Source of the DNA: Firmicutes bacterium UBA6648
Lineage (GTDB): Bacteria > Bacillota > Clostridia > Peptostreptococcales > Anaerovoracaceae
Reading direction: 5' to 3'
DNA: 12,301 bases
Assembly: GCA_002455605.1 (NCBI GenBank)
Contig: DKLE01000138.1
Location: 1 to 12,301, forward strand
Below the pieces are notes generated by a model, which saw only the letters and a program-made list of their open reading frames with translations, searched no databases and had not been told where the DNA came from. Made by a program: the position numbers and the translations under genes. The number at the start of each line of letters is the position of its first letter. The stretch's first letter is position 1. Of the stretch, positions 6,306-12,301 are shown one piece after another.

Positions 6306-6913
6306 TGGAAAAGGAAAAAAGCCGAAAAGAGAAAGCTGCCGAAACGAAAAAGAAAATTTTTGAAACAGCAGTACAACTAATTAAAGACAAAGGATACCAC
6401 CATGTTACAGTGAGCGAAATTTGTAAAACCTCCGGATTAGCAAAGGGATCTTTTTACGTCCATTATAAATCCAAAGAAGATATTGTAAGGGAAAGCTATT
6501 ATGCCGATATGGGTAAATACATACAAGACCATTACAATACCTTTAAAACCGCACACCCAGAAACTTCACCTATTGAGCGTATTATATTTTTTCTGAATTT
6601 AGAGTTAGAATTTGCCCAATATGCTGGGTATGAAATTACTTGTTTAGCTTATACGTTGAATTTAGGTACTTGCATTCCCGGTCCGTCAGAACATTTTAAG
6701 AAAAGACCATTTAGCAAAATTCTATATGATGAAATTGAACAGAGTAAAAGCTATTCAACTGCTATGTTTTCATGTGATGAGATTTATTGTTATTTTGAAA
6801 GCATAGTAAGAGGATTAATGGCAACCTGGTGCTTTTCAAACAATTCATTTAACATCGCTGAATATGGGCGGAAATACATTGCCCATTCTGTATACAGCAT
6901 TTATCAGGAGTAA
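6305..6913 (+). CDS. TetR/AcrR-family transcriptional regulator
   Basis: The 202-residue protein begins with a charged segment and a typical TetR DNA-binding domain at about 15-62: a first helix (KKKIFETAVQLIKDKGY), then the helix-turn-helix spanning VTVSEICKTSGLAKGSFYVHYKSKEDI, which carries the family's conserved SGLAKGSFYVHYKSKE pattern. The remaining 140 or so residues are the variable helical ligand and dimerisation domain, rich in aromatic residues and Cys, so the ligand cannot be predicted. The ATG at 6305 follows GGAGG by 9 nt. It is divergent from the YciI-like gene across a 113-nt region with a perfect palindrome, the classic layout for local repression. I see no clear consensus promoter for this gene; a TATAAG at 6256-6261 lacks a good -35. 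Confidence 0.9.
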   Translation: MEKEKSRKEKAAETKKKIFETAVQLIKDKGYHHVTVSEICKTSGLAKGSFYVHYKSKEDIVRESYYADMGKYIQDHYNTFKTAHPETSPIERIIFFLNLELEFAQYAGYEITCLAYTLNLGTCIPGPSEHFKKRPFSKILYDEIEQSKSYSTAMFSCDEIYCYFESIVRGLMATWCFSNNSFNIAEYGRKYIAHSVYSIYQE

Positions 6914-6927
6914 AATAATAAAAGTAC

Positions 6928-6962
6928 AAAAAAACAGATACAGGCATATACATGCCTGTATC
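6928..6962 (-). terminator. Terminator shared by the dnaJ side (minus) and tetR (plus)
   Basis: A perfect 11-bp stem (GATACAGGCAT at 6937-6947, ATGCCTGTATC at 6952-6962) with a 4-nt loop. Read on the minus strand it is followed by TG and seven T residues, a strong terminator for the heat-shock operon about 125 nt past dnaJ. Read on the plus strand it is followed only by TTCGTATAT, so it is weaker for tetR, which ends at 6913. Confidence 0.8.
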
Positions 6963-6985
6963 TTCGTATATAAATCATATATATG

Positions 6986-7067
6986 AAATGGGCTGTTTCA
7001 ATATAATTTTAAAATAATTTTATGGAGTAATTATATGCTAACAAATAGTATTGAAGCAGCTCCATTT
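6986..7067. repeat. Long imperfect inverted repeat downstream of dnaJ
   Basis: Arm 6986-7003 (AAATGGGCTGTTTCAATA) and arm 7049-7067 pair over 18 bp with one bulged base (T7061) and one T/G wobble position, around a 45-nt AT-rich loop. It lies in the 3' untranslated part of the heat-shock operon, between the dnaJ stop and the operon terminator. It is not followed by a T-run on either strand and has no coding capacity. Its role is unknown: an mRNA 3'-stabilising structure or the remnant of a small element are both possible. Confidence 0.55.
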
Positions 7068-7086
7068 ATTGTAAAATTTCTTATGT

Positions 7087-8223
7087 TCATTTAAAAAGCT
7101 CTTTCATTTTGTCTGAAAAGCTTTTCTTTTTTCCATGGTTGTCGTTATCAAGAATCTCACCCAGTTCTTTTATTTTTCTTTTCTGTTCCGAATTTAATTT
7201 TGTCGGAACCTCCAGAATAACTTTTACATAAAGATCACCCATTCTTGATGTTCTAAGACCTTTAATGCCCTTTCCTTTCAGTCTGAATACAGTACCTGGC
7301 TGAGTCCCTGCCGGTATACTATAAGATACCTTTTCACTTAGGGTAGGCACCACTATGTCATCACCCAAAGCGGCCTGTGCATAAGAAATAGGTATTTCAA
7401 GCCATAAATCCTGACCATCCCGCTTAAACAGGGAGTGCGGTCTTACTCTTATAACAACATATAAATCTCCGTTTGGCCCGCCGTTTGTTCCCGGCTCACC
7501 CTGACCTCTTATCGATATAACAGATTCATTATCCACACCAGCAGGAATATCAACTGAAATCGTAACAGTTTTTCTGACTTTTCCGCTTCCGCTGCATTCC
7601 GAACAAGGTTTTTCTACCACTTGGCCGCTTCCGCCGCATTGCTGGCATTGCGTAACACTTTGGAACTGCCCAAAAGGAGTTCGTTGAGTGGTCCGCACTT
7701 CACCGGTACCATTACAGGTCGGACAAGTTCTCTTTGAAGTACCTTCTGCTGCACCTGTTCCATGGCATTTGTCGCACTCAACATACTTGGAAAGCTGAAT
7801 TTGCTTCTTTATTCCAAAGGCTGCTTCTTCAAAAGAAATAACTACTTCCTGCTGTAAATCACGGCCTTTCATCGGTCCATTACGTCTTCTTGAGCTCCCG
7901 CCGCCGCCGAAGCCGCCGCCAAACATACCGCCGAACATATCGAATATATCTTCAAATCCGCCGAAACCAGCGCCGCCGCCAAAGCCTGCACTCGGATCCA
8001 CACCGGCATGGCCGAATCTATCATACTTACTTTTCTTATCAGGGTCGGAAAGAATGCCGTATGCTTCGTTTATCTCTTTAAACTTTTCTTCAGCTTCCTT
8101 GTCTCCAGGGTTTCTATCGGGATGATACTTCATGGCCATCTTACGGAAAGCACTTTTTATTTCACTCTCACTTGCGCCCTTTTGGATTCCAAGGACCTCA
8201 TAATAATCTCTCTTATCTGCCAT
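7087..8223 (-). CDS. dnaJ: Chaperone protein DnaJ (Hsp40, type I)
   Basis: A 378-residue cytoplasmic co-chaperone that delivers unfolded substrates to DnaK and stimulates its ATPase. It has all the type I parts: J domain at 1-70 with HPD at 34-36; a Gly/Phe-rich linker at about 79-110; the zinc region with four CxxCxGxG repeats at about 150-157, 167-174, 193-200 and 207-214; and the beta-sandwich substrate-binding domains through about 340, then a basic C-terminal tail. The ATG at 8223 is preferred because GGAGAG precedes it and MADKRDYYEVLG is the standard N-terminus; an in-frame TTG at 8244 would add seven residues. It is last in hrcA-grpE-dnaK-dnaJ, but separated from dnaK by an unusually long 206-nt spacer with hairpins. 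The prmA and rsmE genes that often follow dnaJ in Firmicutes are absent. Confidence 0.97.
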   Translation of the reverse strand: MADKRDYYEVLGIQKGASESEIKSAFRKMAMKYHPDRNPGDKEAEEKFKEINEAYGILSDPDKKSKYDRFGHAGVDPSAGFGGGAGFGGFEDIFDMFGGMFGGGFGGGGSSRRRNGPMKGRDLQQEVVISFEEAAFGIKKQIQLSKYVECDKCHGTGAAEGTSKRTCPTCNGTGEVRTTQRTPFGQFQSVTQCQQCGGSGQVVEKPCSECSGSGKVRKTVTISVDIPAGVDNESVISIRGQGEPGTNGGPNGDLYVVIRVRPHSLFKRDGQDLWLEIPISYAQAALGDDIVVPTLSEKVSYSIPAGTQPGTVFRLKGKGIKGLRTSRMGDLYVKVILEVPTKLNSEQKRKIKELGEILDNDNHGKKKSFSDKMKELFK

Positions 8224-8303
8224 TGTCTTCTCTCCACTCTGCAATTAATTTAATCAACTGAAAAATTTCCAACTTTTCTCTTCTTTGAAATTTCTGTATG
8301 AGC

Positions 8304-8323
8304 TCTGCGCACCATATCGCAGA
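8304..8323 (-). other. Small hairpin between dnaK and dnaJ
   Basis: TCTGCG and CGCAGA form a perfect 6-bp stem around an 8-nt loop, about 80 nt upstream of the dnaJ start. It is the second, weaker hairpin of the dnaK-dnaJ spacer and has no T-run after it. It could be chance. Confidence 0.3.
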
Positions 8324-8344
8324 TACGGGCAGTTCTTCAAATCG

Positions 8345-8377
8345 GATAAGCACCCCTTACCTGAAGGAGTGCTTATC
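8345..8377 (-). other. Strong intercistronic hairpin between dnaK and dnaJ
   Basis: On the minus-strand RNA a continuous 14-bp stem (starting GAUAAGCAC) with one U-G wobble closes a 5-nt loop, 52 nt past the dnaK stop. Read on the plus strand the wobble becomes a C-A mismatch, so the structure suits the operon transcript. It is followed by CGATTTGAAG rather than a T-run, which argues against efficient termination and for partial attenuation, processing, or protection of the upstream message from 3' decay. Confidence 0.65.
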
Positions 8378-8429
8378 TTTAAGAAATTTAAACTGTATCA
8401 ATATTACCCCATGCAGGTTCATATGTCAA

Positions 8430-10295
8430 CTATTTGTCTTCGTCTACTACTTCATAATCAGCATCTACTACATTATCGCGCTTTGGTTTTTCTTCTTCCG
8501 CAGCACCGCCCATTCCGCCTGCCATGTTCGGATCAAATCCGGCACCGCCCTGCTGAGCCTGAGCCTGCTGATACATCTTCGCTGAAATAGTATGGAATTG
8601 TTCTGTCAGCTTATCAGTCTTATCCTTAATTTCTTCCAGATTGGTTCCTTCAAGTGCTTTGGACAGTTCATCCTTAGCAGCTAAGATATTAGCTTTTTCA
8701 TCTTCAGACAGATTTGATTCTAATTCTTTCAGATTCTTTTCCGTTTCATAAACAAGAGTCTCTGCTCTGTTTCTTACTTCGATTTCTTCTTTTTTCCTCT
8801 TGTCTTCTTCTGCAAACTTTTCTGCTTCTTTAACCTTTGCCTGTATTTCGTCTTCTGAAAGCGTATTGGAAGAAGTAATGGTTATTCTCTGCTCTTTTCC
8901 TGTACCCATATCCTTGGCGCTTACATTTACAATACCATTGGCATCAATATCAAATGTAACCTCAATCTGTGGGATTCCACGAGGTGCCGGCGGAATTCCT
9001 GAAAGCTGGAAACGTCCCAGAGTAGTATTACCTGCAGCCATTTCTCTTTCACCTTGCATTACGTGAATATCTACAGCGGTCTGATTATCGGCAGCAGTAG
9101 AGAAAACTTGACTCTTCTTTGTGGGAATCGTTGTATTTCTTTCAATAAGCTTTGTAGCAACTCCACCCAGGGTTTCAATAGAAAGTGAAAGGGGAGTTAC
9201 GTCCAGCAATAAGACATCATTTACTTCACCAGTCAATACGCCTGCCTGAATAGCCGCACCAACAGCTACACATTCATCTGGATTGATACCCTTAAACGGA
9301 TCTTTACCGGTTACTCTCTTTACCGCATCCTGAACTGCCGGAATTCTTGTTGAACCGCCAACAAGGATTACTTTAGCGATGTCGGAATTGGTTACACCGG
9401 CATCCTTCATAGCCTTTTGCATTGGCTCGATAGTTCGGTTTACAAGATCGGAAGTTAATTGGTCAAACTTAGCTCTTGTAATATCCATATCCATGTGCAG
9501 AGGACCATCAGCACTTACTGTGATAAATGGAAGATTGATATTGGCTGTCTGTGAGCTTGAAAGCTCTTTCTTAGCCTTTTCTGCCGCTTCCTTTAATCTC
9601 TGATGAGCCATCTTATCAGATCTCAGATCAATACCATGTTCTTTAGCAAATGTATCTGCCATATAATCAATTAATACCTTGTCGAAATTGTCCCCGCCAA
9701 GCTTTGTGTCACCATTTGTAGCAAGTACTTCAAATACGCCGTCACCAAGCTCAAGGATGGATACATCAAATGTACCGCCGCCTAAGTCATAAACCAGAAT
9801 CTTGTGATGACCATTATCCTTATCCAGACCATAAGCAAGAGATGCTGCGGTAGGTTCGTTAATAATTCTCTTTACATCAAGACCTGCAATCTTACCGGCA
9901 TCCTTTGTTGCCTGTTTCTGAGCATCTGTAAAATAAGCAGGTACAGTGATAACCGCTTCTGTTACTTTACTTCCCAAATAACTTTCAGCGTCCGCCTTTA
10001 GCTTACTTAAAATCATAGCGGAAATATCCTGCGGTGTATATTGTTTTCCGTCAATCTCCACTTTATAATCAGAACCCATGTGAGTTTTAATCGATGAAAT
10101 TGTTCTTTCCGGATTGGTGATTGCCTGCCTCTTTGCAGTTTCGCCAACTAATCTTTCTCCGCCCTTTGTAAACGCAACTACAGATGGAGTTGTTCTATTT
10201 CCCTCTGCATTAGCTATTACTACCGGTTCACCGCCTTCAAGAACAGCTACGCAGGAATTTGTAGTACCTAAGTCTATACCTATTACTTTTCCCAT
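8430..10295 (-). CDS. dnaK: Chaperone protein DnaK (Hsp70)
   Basis: ATP-driven cytosolic folding chaperone, 621 residues. The nucleotide-binding domain (1 to about 360) shows the phosphate-1 motif IGIDLGTTNSC (5-15), the phosphate-2 motif VYDLGGGTFDVS (168-179) and the adenosine motif VILVGGSTRIP (309-319). The interdomain linker VLLLDVTPLSL is at 361-371, followed by the beta substrate-binding domain, a charged helical lid (about 480-585) and a Gly/Met/Gln-rich tail ending in the common acidic motif (DADYEVVDEDK). The stretch after KTHMGSDYKVEIDGKQ is short: the loop of roughly 24 residues typical of Gram-negative DnaK is missing, as in Firmicutes. The ATG at 10295 has GGGAGGT 8 nt upstream and lies 14 nt past the grpE stop. 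It works with GrpE and DnaJ encoded on either side. Confidence 0.99.
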   Translation of the reverse strand: MGKVIGIDLGTTNSCVAVLEGGEPVVIANAEGNRTTPSVVAFTKGGERLVGETAKRQAITNPERTISSIKTHMGSDYKVEIDGKQYTPQDISAMILSKLKADAESYLGSKVTEAVITVPAYFTDAQKQATKDAGKIAGLDVKRIINEPTAASLAYGLDKDNGHHKILVYDLGGGTFDVSILELGDGVFEVLATNGDTKLGGDNFDKVLIDYMADTFAKEHGIDLRSDKMAHQRLKEAAEKAKKELSSSQTANINLPFITVSADGPLHMDMDITRAKFDQLTSDLVNRTIEPMQKAMKDAGVTNSDIAKVILVGGSTRIPAVQDAVKRVTGKDPFKGINPDECVAVGAAIQAGVLTGEVNDVLLLDVTPLSLSIETLGGVATKLIERNTTIPTKKSQVFSTAADNQTAVDIHVMQGEREMAAGNTTLGRFQLSGIPPAPRGIPQIEVTFDIDANGIVNVSAKDMGTGKEQRITITSSNTLSEDEIQAKVKEAEKFAEEDKRKKEEIEVRNRAETLVYETEKNLKELESNLSEDEKANILAAKDELSKALEGTNLEEIKDKTDKLTEQFHTISAKMYQQAQAQQGGAGFDPNMAGGMGGAAEEEKPKRDNVVDADYEVVDEDK

Positions 10296-10309
10296 AATAT
10301 ATTACCTCC

Positions 10310-10882
10310 CTAATTTGCGACCTTTACCATACTAGGTCTTATTACTTTGCCATTTAGTTTATATCCTTTTTGTAAAACTTCAGTTACACAGCCACTTTCA
10401 TGCTCACTGCTTTCCTCAGTCATTACTGCATTGTGGAAATTGGGATCAAATTCAATTCCCTGTGCTTCTATTTCTTCTAATCCGCTTTTTTCCAGTACCC
10501 CCTTGAAAATCTTAAATATATTGTTCATGCCTTGAACAAAGCCTTCGTCACCTTCACCATGGGCAAGGGCTCTTTCAAAGTTATCTATAACATCAAGCAA
10601 TTCTGAAACGATTTTTTCGTTTGCATATGCATAAATGTCACTTTTTTCTTTCTCTGTTCTTCTTTTATAATTTTGGAAATCAGCCATCAGTCTCATATAT
10701 TTTCCATTGACTTCTTCATCCTCTGCTGCAGACTTTTCTGCTTTCTCCTCAGGAATCTCTTCACATTCCGCTTCGTTGCTTTGAGCTTCATCTGCCCCTT
10801 GTGCATCTTGATCTTGATTTTCCTGAGTTTCCAAGTCATCAATTACATTCTTTTCTTCTGTAGCCGCTTGTTCTTTATTCAT
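10310..10882 (-). CDS. grpE: Nucleotide exchange factor GrpE
   Basis: A 190-residue protein that releases ADP from DnaK. The N-terminus (1-57) is highly acidic and probably disordered. Residues about 58-105 form the long dimeric helix (LMADFQNYKRRTEKEK, then LLDVIDNFERAL), and the C-terminal beta wing carries the GrpE signature, here FDPNFHNAVM (145-154), ending GKVIRPSMVKVA. The ATG at 10882 overlaps the end of hrcA by 8 nt (ATGAATAA), indicating coupled translation; GGAGG inside the hrcA end lies 11 nt upstream, with a second AGGA close to the ATG. Placement between hrcA and dnaK is standard for low-GC Gram-positives. Confidence 0.97.
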   Translation of the reverse strand: MNKEQAATEEKNVIDDLETQENQDQDAQGADEAQSNEAECEEIPEEKAEKSAAEDEEVNGKYMRLMADFQNYKRRTEKEKSDIYAYANEKIVSELLDVIDNFERALAHGEGDEGFVQGMNNIFKIFKGVLEKSGLEEIEAQGIEFDPNFHNAVMTEESSEHESGCVTEVLQKGYKLNGKVIRPSMVKVAN

Positions 10883-11921
10883 CTTCCTCGTTACCTCCTG
10901 TTAGTTTAAAAGTATTGCTTAAATTTTCAGTTACATACTCGATAACAGAAGTTACCTCGTCGTATTTCATCCTTGTAGGTCCAATGACACCTATCTTTCC
11001 AACAAGCTTACCATCAATATGATAAGTAGCTGTAATTAAACTGCATTCCTGCATCATATCGTCTGCATTTTCATTCCCGATAGTTATAATTACACCGTTC
11101 TCTCTGTTTATAAGCTTCTTTGTAAAATCTTCTTTTTTACCCAATAACTCTAAAAACATCTTGGCTTTATCAATGTCATTATATTCCGGTATAGAAAATA
11201 TGTTGGCCAAACCATCCATATATAAATTTACATTCAACATCTTTTCAAGGGTCTTCATAAAGTTCGGCATTATATTTTCTGCCAAAGCTCCCATAGCAGC
11301 TAAATCCTCTTCAAGACATTGTATAATATCACCTGTCAGGGCCTCGCTAACGGTTTTGCCTCTGAAATTATATGTCATAGATTTTGATAACAGCTCAAGA
11401 TTGTCTCTCGTATATGGAGTTTTTAACTTTAATGCTGTATTAGAAACTTTACCGCTCTCCGCCACAATCATTAGTACTACAGTCTCATTGTCAACGGGAA
11501 GAATGTTGATAAATCGAAGTATATCTTCATCGGGTTTCGGCGTCATAGCGAAAGAAGTCAAATTGGTTATCTCGGACAATAAACTGGCAGCATGCTGTAT
11601 GGTTTTTTCAAACTCTGACATATCACTGTGCAGTTTATCTGAGATAATCTGTTTTTCTTCAATAGTAAGTTCTTTCTTGCTCATCAGCTCATTCACATAT
11701 AATCGATATGCCTTATCTGACGGAACTCTTCCTGCTGAAGTATGAGGATGGGTTAAAAAGCCCATATCCTCCAAATCTGACATTTCATTTCGAATAGTAG
11801 CTGGACTTACGCCTAACTCATATTTTTTAGAAAGAGTTCTGGATCCAACCGGCTCACCTGTTCTAATAAAATCAGCGATGATCGCTTGTAATATTCTCAA
11901 TTTCCTTTCGTTTAAATCCAT
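10875..11921 (-). CDS. hrcA: Heat-inducible transcription repressor HrcA
   Basis: A 348-residue repressor that binds CIRCE and shuts off class I heat-shock genes; in well-studied systems it needs GroEL for activity, coupling repression to free chaperone. The N-terminal winged helix is clear: RKLRILQAII, TGEPVGSRTLSKKY, then VSPATIRNEMSDLEDMGFL (38-56) and the highly conserved HPHTSAGRVPSDKAYRLYV (58-76). The middle and C-terminal GAF-like and dimerisation regions include the late motif IGVIGPTRMKYDEV. I prefer the ATG at 11921, which has AGGGTGA 5 nt upstream. A GTG at 11930 would add three residues, but the GGAAGG would be too close to it. First gene of the operon, autoregulated through the CIRCE at 11940-11966. 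Confidence 0.97.
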   Translation of the reverse strand: MDLNERKLRILQAIIADFIRTGEPVGSRTLSKKYELGVSPATIRNEMSDLEDMGFLTHPHTSAGRVPSDKAYRLYVNELMSKKELTIEEKQIISDKLHSDMSEFEKTIQHAASLLSEITNLTSFAMTPKPDEDILRFINILPVDNETVVLMIVAESGKVSNTALKLKTPYTRDNLELLSKSMTYNFRGKTVSEALTGDIIQCLEEDLAAMGALAENIMPNFMKTLEKMLNVNLYMDGLANIFSIPEYNDIDKAKMFLELLGKKEDFTKKLINRENGVIITIGNENADDMMQECSLITATYHIDGKLVGKIGVIGPTRMKYDEVTSVIEYVTENLSNTFKLTGGNEEDE

Positions 11922-11939
11922 CTTTTTCACCCTTCCTTG

Positions 11940-11966
11940 TTAGCACTCACATAGCATGAGTGCTAA
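11940..11966. promoter_or_regulatory. CIRCE operator (HrcA binding site)
   Basis: TTAGCACTC (11940-11948), nine spacer bases, and GAGTGCTAA (11958-11966) match the CIRCE consensus exactly. The element starts within a few bases of the predicted transcription start and ends 18 nt before the hrcA ATG, so it acts both as an operator and within the 5' leader RNA. Confidence 0.98.
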
Positions 11967-11976
11967 TCACATTTTT

Positions 11977-12005
11977 AATTTAACACTCTTAGCTTGTAAT
12001 GTCAA
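11977..12005 (-). promoter_or_regulatory. Sigma-A promoter of the hrcA operon
   Basis: On the minus strand a perfect TTGACA (12000-12005) lies 17 nt from TAAATT (11977-11982, 4/6). The predicted start is near 11970, just upstream of CIRCE. The weaker -10 and vegetative -35 fit a housekeeping promoter held down by HrcA. The sequence AAGAGTGTT occurs twice here, overlapping the -35 and the -10. Confidence 0.8.
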
Positions 12006-12057
12006 CACTCTTTTGAAAAAAAATAGCAAAATTTCTGTTGTTTTTAATTCATAAGGC

Positions 12058-12097
12058 AAAATTAAAACTGCCCCTCTCATATAGAACCAGGGCAGTT
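12058..12097 (-). terminator. Rho-independent terminator of the right-end gene
   Basis: AACTGCCC (12066-12073) and GGGCAGTT (12090-12097) form an 8-bp stem with a 16-nt loop. On the minus strand it runs into TTTTAATTTTG. It is 22 nt past the stop codon of the partial gene at 12120 and insulates that gene from the hrcA promoter downstream. Confidence 0.75.
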
Positions 12098-12119
12098 ATG
12101 CTTGTAATCTCAAGAATCA

Positions 12120-12301
12120 TTATTTAGTTTGTTCATCAATCATTCTTTTTTTCAGCATAAGCCATCCGTCATACAACTTTTCAAGAGTTTTATCATAAAC
12201 TTTTGCTATGGGCGGGCTGGAAAAAATCACGACACAAAGAGAAGCTGCTCCGAATACCCATAAATAGTATACTGTCCAATTGGGGGACGGAAATCCATAG
12301 T
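12120..12301 (-). CDS. 3' end of an unidentified membrane protein gene (partial)
   Basis: An open frame of 60 codons including the stop enters from the right edge and ends at TAA (12120-12122). The visible C-terminus begins YGFPSPNW, followed by one hydrophobic segment (about residues 9-27, TVYYLWVFGAASLCVVIFS) that looks like a final transmembrane helix. After it comes a hydrophilic cytoplasmic-type tail, rich in Lys, reading KVYDKTLEKLYDGWLMLKKR and ending IDEQTK. The reading frame is supported by the continuous opening to the edge, the membrane-like pattern and the terminator just downstream. I do not recognise the family; a transporter or other polytopic membrane protein is possible. Confidence 0.6.
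   Translation of the reverse strand, partial: YGFPSPNWTVYYLWVFGAASLCVVIFSSPPIAKVYDKTLEKLYDGWLMLKKRMIDEQTK

Noticed and set aside
7890..7985. GCC-rich tandem-like tract
   Set aside because: It is the coding sequence of the DnaJ Gly/Phe linker, where repeated GGC codons give an apparent repeat.
8224..8285. Internal sigma-A promoter for dnaJ (TTGGAA, 17 nt, ATTAAT)
   Set aside because: The -10 matches only 4/6 and the -35 4/6 in AT-rich DNA; not strong enough to call.
8285..8590. Plus-strand open frames of about 100 codons over the dnaK 3' end
   Set aside because: They lie mostly antisense to the conserved dnaK tail and spacer hairpin, have no ribosome site, and encode no recognisable domain.

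Overview
The window comes from a low-GC Gram-positive anaerobe, most likely a member of Clostridia (Bacillota). Four things point that way. The AT-rich intergenic DNA carries strong AGGAGG-type ribosome binding sites and near-consensus sigma-A promoters. The heat-shock operon has the hrcA-grpE-dnaK-dnaJ order under a CIRCE element. DnaK lacks the extra N-terminal loop found in Gram-negative homologues. The folate operon has a clostridial-style layout. Genus cannot be fixed from this sequence.

Layout, left to right. A 3-hydroxybutyryl-CoA dehydrogenase gene (hbd, + strand) converges on a full-length oleate hydratase gene (- strand), with a hairpin terminator between them that may serve both. 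Next is a four-gene folate operon on the - strand, folE - HD-domain protein - folP - folB/folK fusion, driven by a perfect TTGACA-N17-TATAAT promoter and closed by a terminator. Upstream of it lies a divergent pair: a small YciI-like gene (- strand) and a TetR-family regulator (+ strand). The YciI-like promoter is again a perfect consensus, and a perfect 12-bp palindrome sits at its inferred start site. The right half is the class I heat-shock operon (- strand) with a CIRCE element, followed at the extreme right by the 3' end of an unidentified gene encoding a membrane segment.

How the genes work together. The fol operon covers GTP to 7,8-dihydropteroate: FolE makes dihydroneopterin triphosphate, FolB and FolK process the pterin, and FolP joins it to p-aminobenzoate. 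No known enzyme here removes the triphosphate, and the HD-domain protein sits where such an enzyme would fit. HrcA represses its own operon through CIRCE, and GrpE, DnaK and DnaJ form the Hsp70 folding machine. The TetR-type protein probably controls the YciI-like gene and perhaps itself. Oleate hydratase and HBD are each isolated units linked to fatty acid or acyl-CoA chemistry, with no sign of co-transcription.

The window is mostly conserved housekeeping sequence. I see no mobile element, CRISPR array, tRNA or rRNA. The items most worth a second look are the HD-domain protein in the fol operon, the palindrome at the YciI-like promoter, CIRCE-like half-sites inside the hrcA promoter, the hairpins between dnaK and dnaJ, and an unexplained inverted repeat downstream of dnaJ. 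No gap between genes exceeds 300 bases.
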